Origin: Rhodanobacter denitrificans | GTDB lineage: Bacteria > Pseudomonadota > Gammaproteobacteria > Xanthomonadales > Rhodanobacteraceae | Assembly (NCBI RefSeq): GCF_000230695.2 | Contig: NC_020541.1 | Span: forward strand, 2,108,001-2,172,000 | Length of the DNA: 64,000 bases | Direction of reading: 5' to 3' | Shown here: positions 17,428-26,086 of the stretch, in pieces | Numbering within the stretch: position 1 is the first letter of the stretch | Layout: each line of letters opens with the position of its first letter | The notes under the pieces: model-generated | What the model was told of the DNA's origin: nothing | Database searches by the model: none | Seen by the model: only the letters and a program-made list of their open reading frames with translations | Made by a program: the position numbers and the translations under genes

Positions 17428-18140
17428 TGGGACGTCGAAATGCCCGCATCACTGTCCAGGACGTGCGCTCGCTTGGCGGCGAGGAGATCCAGGTACTTCG
17501 CGAGCTCAAAGCGCACGGTTTGCCATGGTCAGTCCTGTCCGGGATGTCGGTGCGAGGTCACCCAGTCACGCGTGCGCACCTCAAAATGGCCGAGCCGGGG
17601 GCGGCACTCCCCGAGTACATGGCAGCCATGCCGCCGGCGCCGAGCGACCGCTTGCTCCGTCGGCCAGCGGCGGCCATACACGTTCCCTACGCCGCCTCGC
17701 TTTACGACATGCTCGATCGGGACTGGCGCCGGTCCGGAACGGTCGATGCGTACCATCTGCTGGAAGCGTGGAATCTGTTCGAACTCACACTTGTGGGAAT
17801 CACGCCACCTGGCGCCATGCCCGCGAACCCGTCAGCCCTGCAGGGGCACACCGCGATGGACCTCCGCGATCTGTGGATCACGGTCCGCGCCATGATCGAC
17901 AACATGATCTCGTTGTCCCAGTGTTCGTCGTGCGGGATGCCGCTGCTGACTATCGACGGTCCCGACAAGAGCAACTGGTCGCGCCTGCTGCGACCTTGTC
18001 TCTGTTGCGAGTGGGGAACAACGATCCTTCGTCGAGCGCGAAATGCCGGCGTCGTAGCGCCTATTACCCTCGCTACATCCACAACCCCATCACTGGTGCG
18101 CTTGGGCCTGGTCGGCGACATGCCGCTGACCGGGAGTTGA
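17424..18140 (+). CDS. FlhC-like (SetC/AcaC-type) transcriptional activator (238 aa)
   Basis: Two cysteine pairs near the C-terminus (C167-x2-C170 and C192-x2-C195) match the zinc site of FlhC. The middle, HVPYAASLYDMLDRDW then DAYHLLEAWNLFE, parallels FlhC's IHASLFYNIYR and ALIKAYRLYLE. The N-terminal ELKAHGLPWSVLSGMS could be the helix-turn-helix-like part. With the FlhD-like partner encoded by the overlapping upstream gene, it would form a DNA-binding hexamer that recruits RNA polymerase. The tra operon begins 51 bases after its stop, so the pair is placed to switch on conjugation. Recognition rests on architecture and motif order; sequence identity is low. Confidence 0.65.
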   Translation: MMGRRNARITVQDVRSLGGEEIQVLRELKAHGLPWSVLSGMSVRGHPVTRAHLKMAEPGAALPEYMAAMPPAPSDRLLRRPAAAIHVPYAASLYDMLDRDWRRSGTVDAYHLLEAWNLFELTLVGITPPGAMPANPSALQGHTAMDLRDLWITVRAMIDNMISLSQCSSCGMPLLTIDGPDKSNWSRLLRPCLCCEWGTTILRRARNAGVVAPITLATSTTPSLVRLGLVGDMPLTGS

Positions 18141-18191
18141 AAGGAGGATTGGCGGCCCATCGGTAGCGCATGGACCCACTACCTTGGGACT

Positions 18192-19163
18192 ATGCGCTAC
18201 CAATACCTCCTCATCGCGGCCATTCTTGCGCTTACCCCGATTGCGGCGCCGGCGCAGTCTCATTCACCAGCGCCGGAAGGGTGGCTGTGGTATCGCGAGC
18301 AGCCGGTTCAGAAGCCGGCCGAGCCGCAGGCTCCGAAGCCTGCAGCGACGGCGGCCGCGCCATCCGGTCCCGCCATGTGGTCGACCGCGTGGATCCGGGA
18401 CACTCTGCCGAGGCTGATGGACCAGGCGGTTGAAAAGCCGACTCCCGAGAATGTTCGCGCCTACCTGGCGCTGCAGAAGGTCTCGGTCAATCGCGCCCAG
18501 GCCTACGCCCAGATGGCGATGATGGTCACCCAAGGAAACGCCGGCCTGGATGAGAACGCGCGGTTTCCGTCGGCCAGTGCCGCGGCACAGGAAGCGGTTT
18601 CGCGCGCACAAGGTGGCCTGATCGGCGGCATCCAGACGCTCGCCAAATCGGCGGGGCTGTTCTTTTTCTTCCGCAGCGACTGCCCTTACTGCCATCGCGA
18701 CCTGAGCGTCCTTCGCACACTTGAACTCGTCACCGGCATGCATGTGACGGCGGTGAGCCTCGATGGGCAGGGCATCGACGATCAGCTGTTTCCGAACTTC
18801 CTCATCGACAACGGCCAGGGAGCGCGCCTCGGCGTCCGAGCAACCCCGGCGTTCTTCCTCGTGCGCCCGCCGAATCTCGACGATGTTGTTGAAATCGGGC
18901 AGGGATATTTGAGCCTGGACGAGCTGGAGACGCGAATCGTCGAGCAAGCCTATTACCGGCACTGGCTTGGCGCCGAAGACTTCCAGCGGTCCCGCATCGC
19001 CGCGCCGCTTCAGGCGCAATCAGGCAATGCGAGTGCGCCACCTGGGCTGGACGGCGACGACATCGCCGTGATCCAAGCCGCCGTCGCGACGCTCCCGCCA
19101 GATCATCGAACCGCGGAGGAGCGCGCTGCGTCCACCTCTGCGGGCCAGCCATCGGCCCAGTAA
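18192..19163 (+). CDS. traF: TraF/TrbB-like thioredoxin-fold pilus assembly protein (323 aa)
   Basis: A signal peptide (LLIAAILALTPIAAPAQ) precedes a periplasmic protein. Residues about 155-255 form a thioredoxin fold with the active-site motif CPYC (C164 and C167) and the cis-proline loop VRATPAFFLV. F-type systems use TraF and TrbB for disulfide formation in the periplasm, where TraH, TraU and other Cys-containing components fold. F TraF itself lacks the CxxC pair, so this version should be a competent oxidoreductase or isomerase. Immediately followed by traH and traG, the typical F-type order. The start is preceded by a GGGA-like site. Confidence 0.85.
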   Translation: MRYQYLLIAAILALTPIAAPAQSHSPAPEGWLWYREQPVQKPAEPQAPKPAATAAAPSGPAMWSTAWIRDTLPRLMDQAVEKPTPENVRAYLALQKVSVNRAQAYAQMAMMVTQGNAGLDENARFPSASAAAQEAVSRAQGGLIGGIQTLAKSAGLFFFFRSDCPYCHRDLSVLRTLELVTGMHVTAVSLDGQGIDDQLFPNFLIDNGQGARLGVRATPAFFLVRPPNLDDVVEIGQGYLSLDELETRIVEQAYYRHWLGAEDFQRSRIAAPLQAQSGNASAPPGLDGDDIAVIQAAVATLPPDHRTAEERAASTSAGQPSAQ

Positions 19164-19184
19164 CTACTCCCAGAGGCACGTGCC

Positions 19185-20606
19185 ATGAAAAGGTGCATCA
19201 CGTCGGTCTGCGGCCTGGCGCTCCTCGCCGGGATGTCCACCGCATCGTTCGCTCAACAGGGCGGACTGCAAGGTCAGATGGACCAGATGTTCGGCCAGAT
19301 GAGTACGGCGGCACCGCCGCAGGTCATCAATGACGCGCGCCGTGGCGTTATCAGTGGTGGCTCATTGGAGATCCGCTCGCCGGTGGCACCCCCGGGGGCC
19401 ACCGCCCTGAACTTCGCTCCTCCTGAAGTCAGCGCGGGCTGCGGCGGCATCTCTCTCTATGGAGGGTCGCTTAGCTACATCAGCGGGCAGCAGATCGTTC
19501 AGGAGTTCCGGACGATCGCCAGCAACGCAGAAGGCCTAGCGTTCCAGATGGCCCTGCAGGCAATGTCCGATCAGCTGAGCCACCAGATTTCGTGGTTCAG
19601 CAACGTGCAGAAGGACCTCTCAACCCATCTGCAGAGCAGCTGTCAGTTGGCGCAGAGCGCATTGGTCAAGAGCGGCGCCGCCTCCGCCATCAACTCGTTC
19701 GGCACTCAGGTCGGCCAGAAGCTCGGTACCGCTACCGGCATGTTCTCGGACGCGGCGGCGGCAAATGACGCCAATACGCCGGGCAATTCCGTCGCCAATG
19801 CCGTGGCGGCCTCGAACCCCACGATCATGAACAAGCTGGTCTACGGGAACATGGTCTGGATGGGACTCTCCAGCCACAACCTTGGTCAGCTTTTCGGTGG
19901 CGGCAATGCTCTTCAGGAAGAAATCATGAGTCTCACCGGCACCGTGATCGTCTGCAATCCGCGGACCGACCACAACTGTCCGGCTTCGGGTGGCGATGAC
20001 GGGATTGGCCTGACCTACGTCCGGCCGACTCTGCAGCTGGAGGATGTGATGTACGGCTCGGCCAGTAGCAGCCGTCAGGTCCTTTCTTGCGGAGGAGACT
20101 CGCAGCGGTGCATGAACCCGACGGCCGGTCCGTGGACGAATCCCGGCTTCCTCACGATGGTCAGCCAGGAGCTCGGCGCCGACGGGACCAGTGGCGTCGT
20201 CGGCTCCCTGCTGTCGGGTAGCAGCTTGACCCCACAGCAAATCAACTTCATGGCCAACGCCGGCAGCGCAGGTCCGCTGCTGGTGAACCTCGGACGGTCG
20301 AATCCCCCGGCCATGGCAGGTTTTGCCCGCCAGATCGCCGCGCCCTTGGCCTTGGAGATGGCGCGAAAGCTCGTTTACCAGATGATCGACACAGCCAGTG
20401 CTTCGCTCGCCGGCATGCAGAATCCCGCGGCCGCGGACTACCAGGCGCAGATCAGCGCCCGTCGCGCCGAGATTGACCGGGAATACAACGCCCTACGCCA
20501 AGACCATCAGTTCGACGTCGACACGTTCGCGCTCTACAAGGTCTACGTCTCGACCGCGCCAAATAATGCTCACGCCGATCCGTCAGTGTCCCCTGGCCTT
20601 CGCTGA
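19185..20606 (+). CDS. traH: Conjugal pilus assembly protein TraH (473 aa)
   Basis: A signal peptide (CGLALLAGMSTASFAQQ) leads a protein starting with the TraH signature region (QMDQMFGQM and later GCGGISLYGGSLSYIS). A central coiled-coil-like part (QALQAMSDQLSHQISWF) follows. The length matches F TraH (about 458). TraH is a periplasmic/outer-membrane-associated factor of F pilus extension. Several cysteines (for example CGGI, CQLAQ and CNPRTDHNCP) would be oxidised by the neighbouring CPYC protein. It lies 21 bases after traF and 12 before traG. Confidence 0.9.
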   Translation: MKRCITSVCGLALLAGMSTASFAQQGGLQGQMDQMFGQMSTAAPPQVINDARRGVISGGSLEIRSPVAPPGATALNFAPPEVSAGCGGISLYGGSLSYISGQQIVQEFRTIASNAEGLAFQMALQAMSDQLSHQISWFSNVQKDLSTHLQSSCQLAQSALVKSGAASAINSFGTQVGQKLGTATGMFSDAAAANDANTPGNSVANAVAASNPTIMNKLVYGNMVWMGLSSHNLGQLFGGGNALQEEIMSLTGTVIVCNPRTDHNCPASGGDDGIGLTYVRPTLQLEDVMYGSASSSRQVLSCGGDSQRCMNPTAGPWTNPGFLTMVSQELGADGTSGVVGSLLSGSSLTPQQINFMANAGSAGPLLVNLGRSNPPAMAGFARQIAAPLALEMARKLVYQMIDTASASLAGMQNPAAADYQAQISARRAEIDREYNALRQDHQFDVDTFALYKVYVSTAPNNAHADPSVSPGLR

Positions 20607-20618
20607 TCGGAGAGTTTG

Positions 20619-23513
20619 ATGAACTGGCACATCATTTCCATTGGCGACGAAGCCTTTCTTTTCAAAATCTTCCAGTTCCTGTCGATGCTGAACTCGCCGG
20701 GTACGGACCTTTACACCAAGTTGGGCCTGCTCGGCGGCATGGTCGGACTGATGCTGTTGCTGTTCCAGGCGGTCAGCTCGGCGGGCCGCCAGTTCAACGT
20801 GGGGGCACTCCTTATCGGGGTGGTGATGTTCACGGTCTTCTTCGGGACGTCCACGAATGTGACGCTGGAGGATTACCACACGGGGCGAACGGACATCGTG
20901 AGCGGTGTGCCCCTTGGCACGGCGTTCGTTGGAACCATGGTCTCGCAGTCCGGCGCATCGCTTATCGACATCTTCCAGCAGGGTACGACGGTTCCCGGGC
21001 ACGAAGTCATGCACGAGAACTATGCATTGGAGGCCTTGTCATCCCTGCGCGGCCTGACCACCGGCAACCTGTGCGACGGCAATGCAACGCTGTGCCCGTT
21101 CACGCACACGCTGGTGGCGTATATCCACGACTGCGTTCTACCGACCTACAACGGCATTGGTCGGAACGGGCAGACGGGCTGGTGGGCTGGTGACCCGTCC
21201 ACGGCTGACAACGCACTGTCGGCCATGGCCGTCACCAATGATTTTCTCTCGACAACGGATAGCCTGCACGACTCCGGCAGCGCTCCCACGGCACAGACCT
21301 GCACGACCACCTACAGCGACCTCGTGAAGGCGTCGGCGACGACGCGCGTCTCCGACGCGATGGCGGCCCAGGCGCTGGCCTCCGCGCATCAGGCCGTGCC
21401 GGTCGGCGCACCGCCGGGCACGGCCACGGCGAAGGCGCAGGATATGCTCAACAATTCCTACACCGCGATCACGTCGGCCATCGGTGATGCACAAGGCGCG
21501 GCGTCAAGCACCATGCTGAACGCGGTTGCCGCTGATGCGATGCACGCCAGCCTGGAAAGGGGGCGACTCGCCGGCAGTGGCGATGTTGCAAACGCCGCCC
21601 TGATCGCGAGCGGGGCCATGGCGCGTGACGTGCGCTACGCGGCCGAGCAGTCCATGTTCGGCCGCACGCTGGTGGCGACGATTACGCTTTTCGAGGGCGT
21701 CATTTACGGTATGGCGCCATTCGTGGCCTTCCTGATCCCGCTGGGAGCGGTCGGTATCAAGTTCCTGGTGCGCTACCTGCAGCTGCTGCTGTGGCTGTTC
21801 CTGTGGCTGCCGCTCATGAGCTTCGTGAACCTGTACGAGATCATGGCCGTCACTCGCGAGATGAATGCGCTGTCACCGGCGCGCGGCGGTGGCTCGTTGT
21901 ATTCGATGGTCGGCATCATGGAGGTACAGAACTCCGCAGCCGATTGGGTAGCGCTGGGTGGGTGGTTCACCACCAGCGTGATCGGCTTCAGCGGCATGGT
22001 GGTGTTCGGTAGCGTGGCCGCTTTCCAGAGCATCGCGAGTGCTGCTCATGGGCCGGACGCAGTGGACCCGAGCGGTCTGGCGCCGAACGTGATGGATTCG
22101 GCGCCGCTGGTACACCAGGGCAACATGTTCGCCTCTTCCGGTGGCACGGCCATGATGCGCAGCGGCGCGGCCGACTTCACGGTATCGCTCGGCGGCGGTC
22201 TGAGCGCGCAGGAAAGCGTCAAGCACAAGGAGCTTGTGTCTGCCATGGAAGGATTCGGCATGAGTCGAGCTGATGCGCAGAAGGCCACGTGGCAGGATGC
22301 GGTCCAATGGGCGAACACCGTTGCGCGACGCGCGAATGAAACGGGAGGCGTGACCCACGAGCAGGGCGACAAGTCCTCGGATGCATTGAAAACCGCGGAC
22401 GCTGTTTCGCGCGGCGTCAACGGAGGGATCACGGTTACGGCGCATGGCGCTGCCGGCCTCGGTGCAGAAGACGTTGGCGCGACTCTCAATGTCAAGGCCG
22501 GAGTCACCGGACAGACGGGGGCACAGCACGCGCAAACCAGTTCTGTCGGGAAGGAGCATTCGAGTACCACCACCTCCGGGTACAGCGCGACGGACTCCCG
22601 ATCGTCAAGCGTCGACCAGTCTCTCGCAAACTCCACAACCAATGGCTTGATCTACAACCATGGGCACGATCAGGCATGGAACCATCGCCTGGATCAGACC
22701 ATCTCTCAGATGCGTGAGTACGACCAGACCCTCAGCCAGCACGCGAGCATTGAGGCCAAGGCATCGGTAAGCGGCGCACAGATTGGTTCCGCCCTGCCGC
22801 GTAATGAAGAGGCCTATCAGTCCGTCATGGGGGCGGTTCACGACCTCGGTGGTGGCGAACATTTCGAGACGCTTAGCGGGCAGCTCGCGTCGGTATTCCC
22901 CACGGAGCGGGAGGCGCGCGCCGTGGCTGCGATGGAGACGCTCCAGTACCTCTCGGACACCGGTGGCACCCAAGGTTCGTCTGCCGTGAAGATCGGCGCG
23001 ATGCACGCTCTCATGGATGGCATGAAGGCGGTGAACCCCGGCCTCCCGTCGGAGCTTGGCTCCTCCGCCATGTCGATGCTGGGCGCTGGCGCGGCGGCGG
23101 ACCGTGCCCAGATCCACGCGGGTGCGGGCGGTATTACCGAGAAGGTCGATCGCGTGATGGACGGGCACCGGGAGCCGCTGGAGCAGGATGTGCAGCTGGG
23201 CCATCCCAGCGCAATGCATCGCAGCTCTGGCCAGGACGCTTTGTGGGGTTCTGGCGCGGCGGCCGCGTCCAGCGCATTCGAGCGCCCGACAGAGCAAATC
23301 GCGGCACACCAGCGCAGCAACGACTCGGTATGGGATAACCTGAAACAGGTCACGACGCTTCCCTCGACCACGACGGAAATCGGGGCGATGAAATCCATCG
23401 GGGAGGACGACAGGGCTCGGCCGGAGACGCCGGGCCTGAAGCCGCTTCAAGGTCAGGTAACTTCGGTCGACCCCAAGGTTGGCGTTCAAGCGCCGCCAGA
23501 CCACAGTCGATAA
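20619..23513 (+). CDS. traG: Mating-pair stabilisation / exclusion-target protein TraG (964 aa)
   Basis: The start at 20619 has GGAG 6 bases upstream. The first 480 residues hold several membrane helices (GLLGGMVGLMLLLFQAV, GVVMFTVFF, and a block near 370-470 including YLQLLLWLFLWLPLMSFV). Together these match the TraG N-terminal domain needed for pilus assembly. The last 450 residues are a soluble, Ala/Gly/Ser-rich, helical periplasmic part, which in F and SXT contacts the recipient and is the target of entry exclusion. The length is close to F TraG (938). The stop is followed by a strong stem-loop. Confidence 0.9.
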   Translation: MNWHIISIGDEAFLFKIFQFLSMLNSPGTDLYTKLGLLGGMVGLMLLLFQAVSSAGRQFNVGALLIGVVMFTVFFGTSTNVTLEDYHTGRTDIVSGVPLGTAFVGTMVSQSGASLIDIFQQGTTVPGHEVMHENYALEALSSLRGLTTGNLCDGNATLCPFTHTLVAYIHDCVLPTYNGIGRNGQTGWWAGDPSTADNALSAMAVTNDFLSTTDSLHDSGSAPTAQTCTTTYSDLVKASATTRVSDAMAAQALASAHQAVPVGAPPGTATAKAQDMLNNSYTAITSAIGDAQGAASSTMLNAVAADAMHASLERGRLAGSGDVANAALIASGAMARDVRYAAEQSMFGRTLVATITLFEGVIYGMAPFVAFLIPLGAVGIKFLVRYLQLLLWLFLWLPLMSFVNLYEIMAVTREMNALSPARGGGSLYSMVGIMEVQNSAADWVALGGWFTTSVIGFSGMVVFGSVAAFQSIASAAHGPDAVDPSGLAPNVMDSAPLVHQGNMFASSGGTAMMRSGAADFTVSLGGGLSAQESVKHKELVSAMEGFGMSRADAQKATWQDAVQWANTVARRANETGGVTHEQGDKSSDALKTADAVSRGVNGGITVTAHGAAGLGAEDVGATLNVKAGVTGQTGAQHAQTSSVGKEHSSTTTSGYSATDSRSSSVDQSLANSTTNGLIYNHGHDQAWNHRLDQTISQMREYDQTLSQHASIEAKASVSGAQIGSALPRNEEAYQSVMGAVHDLGGGEHFETLSGQLASVFPTEREARAVAAMETLQYLSDTGGTQGSSAVKIGAMHALMDGMKAVNPGLPSELGSSAMSMLGAGAAADRAQIHAGAGGITEKVDRVMDGHREPLEQDVQLGHPSAMHRSSGQDALWGSGAAAASSAFERPTEQIAAHQRSNDSVWDNLKQVTTLPSTTTEIGAMKSIGEDDRARPETPGLKPLQGQVTSVDPKVGVQAPPDHSR

Positions 23514-23516
23514 TGT

Positions 23517-23550
23517 TGCTGGAAGTCCTGGGGAACCAGGACCTCCAGCA
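23517..23550. terminator. Stem-loop between convergent genes (probable terminator)
   Basis: TGCTGGA and TCCTGG pair perfectly with CCAGGA and TCCAGCA around a GGAA loop, interrupted only by a 2x2 internal mismatch. The element starts 3 bases after the traG stop and ends 14 bases before the stop of the opposing gene, the usual place for a shared terminator. There is no U-tract on either side, so termination efficiency is uncertain. Confidence 0.55.
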
Positions 23551-23564
23551 CCATAGGTCGGCAA

Positions 23565-23825
23565 TCAGTCGCCGAAAGGACCTGACGTGGAGGCGTTGAT
23601 GCCGTGGCCGGCGCTGGTAATGCCGAAGACATTGCCGTTCATATCGACGCCGTCATGCATCGGCGTGCCGTCAACGTTCATCCCCTCGAAGCCCTCATCG
23701 CGAATCATCGGGGTGCGACGACGCCGGCCACGATCGACAGCCGATGGGGCGACCGCATGCAGCAGGCGGCCGAGCGCGATGAACACCGCGAAAATGATGA
23801 CGGTAATACCAATGAACTCAAACAT
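23565..23825 (-). CDS. Small inner-membrane protein, candidate entry-exclusion factor (86 aa)
   Basis: The start at 23825 (MFEFIGITV) has AAGGAG 7 bases upstream. One N-terminal membrane helix (FIGITVIIFAVFIALGRLL) is followed by a short basic stretch (RGRRRR) and an acidic, Gly-rich soluble tail. It is transcribed against the tra operon and lies directly after traG. SXT/R391 elements carry eex, and F carries traS, in just this place; both encode small inner-membrane proteins that recognise the donor's TraG. No sequence match to Eex or TraS is claimed. Confidence 0.65.
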   Translation of the reverse strand: MFEFIGITVIIFAVFIALGRLLHAVAPSAVDRGRRRRTPMIRDEGFEGMNVDGTPMHDGVDMNGNVFGITSAGHGINASTSGPFGD

Positions 23826-23949
23826 CGGTCGCTCCTTGCGCGTGCATCCCATCTACTGAGATCCAGCCTAGCGCGCCGCCATTGTTGCGCAAGGGGCGCC
23901 TCGAGTGCCACCCGCGTGGCGACTCATGCGTTGCGAAGGGCGTCAGCCG

Positions 23950-24168
23950 TTATTGAGCTGGGCAGCCCACGATGAGCACCGGTTGGTCATTGGCGCCGGT
24001 CCGAGCGGCCCCTACCAGAGCCGGTGGCGTCACCTTGACCTGTTCGCAGCTCGTCAACGCCGTTGAGGCGGCGGCAATCGGTTTCGTGGCTCGCTGGACG
24101 GTGCTGCAACCCGCGAGGGCGACGGCGGCGAGGCCGAACGTGGCGGCAAGGACGATCGAACGATGCAT
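23950..24168 (-). CDS. Small lipoprotein (72 aa)
   Basis: The start at 24168 gives a lipoprotein signal peptide ending LAAVALAGC, with the lipobox cysteine at residue 20. The mature part is about 50 residues and has two more cysteines (TSCEQV and VGCPAQ). Its size resembles entry-exclusion lipoprotein TrbK of RP4 and VirB7-like channel lipoproteins. It is the second minus-strand gene between traG and traL, so it is likely transcribed from the 24169-24313 gap, divergently from traL. The exact role is not established. Confidence 0.65.
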   Translation of the reverse strand: MHRSIVLAATFGLAAVALAGCSTVQRATKPIAAASTALTSCEQVKVTPPALVGAARTGANDQPVLIVGCPAQ

Positions 24169-24313
24169 GGGAGAGCCTAGGCGGGTCGATGGAGACATGT
24201 TGAATCACGACCGACTGCTCGACGGGCCTCCGTTGCCGGCTTGAAGGCGCTACGGGTCGCCCGACGATCCACTCCTCGTCCTCCAGACTGGCCCTTACTT
24301 TGGAGGGCCTTTG

Positions 24314-24595
24314 ATGGAAACGGTTGAGTTGCCCGTCCACCTGGACGATCCGAAATACTTTCTGGTCTTCACCATCGAAGACGCCATGCTGTTTATCGGC
24401 GCCATGGGTCTCGGCGTGCTGTTGCACGCACTGGGATACCTGATGCTGATTGGGTTCGGTGTTTCCTACCTGTCATCGCGCTTCCGTGGTGCGGTCCCCG
24501 AAGGCAGGCTTCAGCACATCCTGTATTGGCACGGCGTGCCGATCGGCAGTGGCCATTCCCTGATCAATCCGTATGCGCGGAGGTTCATCGGATGA
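24314..24595 (+). CDS. traL: Conjugal transfer protein TraL (93 aa)
   Basis: The start at 24314 follows GGAGG by 7 bases; a TTG three bases earlier is less likely. The sequence LPVHLDDPKYFLVFTIEDAM is the conserved TraL opening. Two closely spaced membrane segments (LFIGAMGLGVLLHALGYLML) follow, and the C-terminus carries HILYWHGVP. TraL is the VirB3-like inner-membrane subunit of F-type channels. It heads the run traL-E-K-B-V. Confidence 0.9.
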   Translation: METVELPVHLDDPKYFLVFTIEDAMLFIGAMGLGVLLHALGYLMLIGFGVSYLSSRFRGAVPEGRLQHILYWHGVPIGSGHSLINPYARRFIG

Positions 24596-25161
24596 ACCAG
24601 GAAGCCGCCGCACGTCGCTTCTCCGGCCTCCACCAGGACAATCGGGCACTTCGCCTGGCCGTGGTCGCCTCGCTCCTGGTCAACGTCGTTCTGGTGATCG
24701 GGTTCGTCTTCCGGACCCAGATCGTGACGATCGTACCGTCCAACGTCATGACGAAGGCAACCTACACCGCGAACTCGGCCGACGAGGGCGCCCTCAGTTC
24801 ATGGGGCCTGTACCTCGCCACGCTGCTGGGCAACGTCACGCCAGCCAATGCGGATTTCACCGCCGACAGCGTCGGCCATCTGCTGGCACCGGGCATCTAC
24901 AAGGACGTGATGAGCGGCATCTCCGATCAGGTCGCGAAGATCAAGACCGGCCAGCTCACGCTCCAGTTCGAGCCGGCAGCCGTGAAGTTCGACGTCACCA
25001 AGAGCGTCGTTTATGTCGATGGCTGGTTGTCGACGACGGACGCACACGGAACGTCGCAGCGCGAGGAGCGTACCTACGAAATCTACTTCGACGTCGTGAA
25101 CTACCAACCTCGCGTAGTGGGCCTCACCAGCTATCTCGGTAAGCCCCACTTCGGACAGTAA
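24592..25161 (+). CDS. traE: Conjugal transfer protein TraE (189 aa)
   Basis: The start overlaps the traL stop as ATGA. An N-terminal helix (LAVVASLLVNVVLVIGFVF) anchors a periplasmic domain typical of TraE/VirB5-VirB8-like proteins. The conserved end reads RTYEIYFDVVNYQPRVVG. The length (189) equals F TraE (188). It is an inner-membrane scaffold component for pilus assembly. Confidence 0.9.
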   Translation: MNQEAAARRFSGLHQDNRALRLAVVASLLVNVVLVIGFVFRTQIVTIVPSNVMTKATYTANSADEGALSSWGLYLATLLGNVTPANADFTADSVGHLLAPGIYKDVMSGISDQVAKIKTGQLTLQFEPAAVKFDVTKSVVYVDGWLSTTDAHGTSQREERTYEIYFDVVNYQPRVVGLTSYLGKPHFGQ

Positions 25162-25180
25162 GACACAGGAGAACGGCAAC

Positions 25181-26086
25181 ATGAGGATCAGGAGTCCGTG
25201 GTGGGCAACGTCCCTTCTGGCGCTCGCATCGAGCGTCACGATGGCGGCGACGCCGGTTCGGACAGCGGGCGACGCAACTTTTTCGGGCGTTCCCAGTTCG
25301 GTCGTGGCAGGTATCCGGGCTACACCGCCCAAGGCCGCCGACCTACAGCCCAAGCAGTACACGTTCGATGTCCGACCTGGCGCGATGCTGCGGTCCGAGT
25401 TGGCCCGTGGGTTTCTCAACCGGATCGTCACGCCTTTCGTCTCCCCGATCGTCAAGTCCATCTCTCCGATCAAGGTCCAGACCGCCGGTTCGAGCATCTT
25501 CGTCTCCGTCGATCCCGCCCAGCAGGAGCCGGTGGTGCTCTATGTGATGGACAAGGGCGATGAGCTCGACGCGGTCTCGCTGATGCTCTATCCGAAGGAT
25601 GTCGGCCCCGTCGAGATCGACCTGCGGCGCCCGGGCGTGCCTGGCGGCACCAATCCGGCACTGCGCTATGACGACAGCAAGGCGAGTTCGTGGGAGCAAA
25701 GTGCTCCTTTCGCGGAAACGCTGACCAACCTGATGCGGACCCTTGCGCAACACAAGGTGCCACCGGGCTACGACTTCCGCACCTACGCAGCTTCAGACGC
25801 CATGCCCCCCTGCGAACAAGCGGGATTGCGGGTCACACCACGCCAAGTCATCTCCGGGCACGACATGGTGGCATTCGTTGGCGAGCTGACCAACACCACG
25901 TCCACGCCGATTGAGTTCCAGGAGCAGACATGCGGCGTGCGCGGTGTTCTCGCCGTTGCGAGTTGGCCAGGCCCGCTCCTGCAGCCGCATCAGAGCAGTG
26001 AGGTGTATGTCGTTGTGCGCCGCGCCAGCCTTGTGGACGGTACTCAAGTGCGTCCCTCTGCCCTGAGCGTGGAGGGCGTCCAGTGA
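25181..26086 (+). CDS. traK: Type F secretin-like protein TraK (301 aa)
   Basis: A signal peptide (TSLLALASSVTMAA) is followed by the VirB9-like TraK domain. Its order includes ISPIKVQTAGSSIFVSV, VVLYVMDKGDELDAVSLML and a C-terminal VAFVGELTNTTSTPIE. TraK sits at the outer membrane with TraV and TraB to form the channel core. F TraK is 242 residues, so this one is slightly long. It overlaps traB by 4 bases (GTGA). Confidence 0.88.
   Translation: MRIRSPWWATSLLALASSVTMAATPVRTAGDATFSGVPSSVVAGIRATPPKAADLQPKQYTFDVRPGAMLRSELARGFLNRIVTPFVSPIVKSISPIKVQTAGSSIFVSVDPAQQEPVVLYVMDKGDELDAVSLMLYPKDVGPVEIDLRRPGVPGGTNPALRYDDSKASSWEQSAPFAETLTNLMRTLAQHKVPPGYDFRTYAASDAMPPCEQAGLRVTPRQVISGHDMVAFVGELTNTTSTPIEFQEQTCGVRGVLAVASWPGPLLQPHQSSEVYVVVRRASLVDGTQVRPSALSVEGVQ

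Noticed and set aside
18170..18433. Alternative plus-strand start at 18170, before traF
   Set aside because: GGAGG is present but more than 20 bases away, and the frame is not that of the signal peptide and thioredoxin domain.
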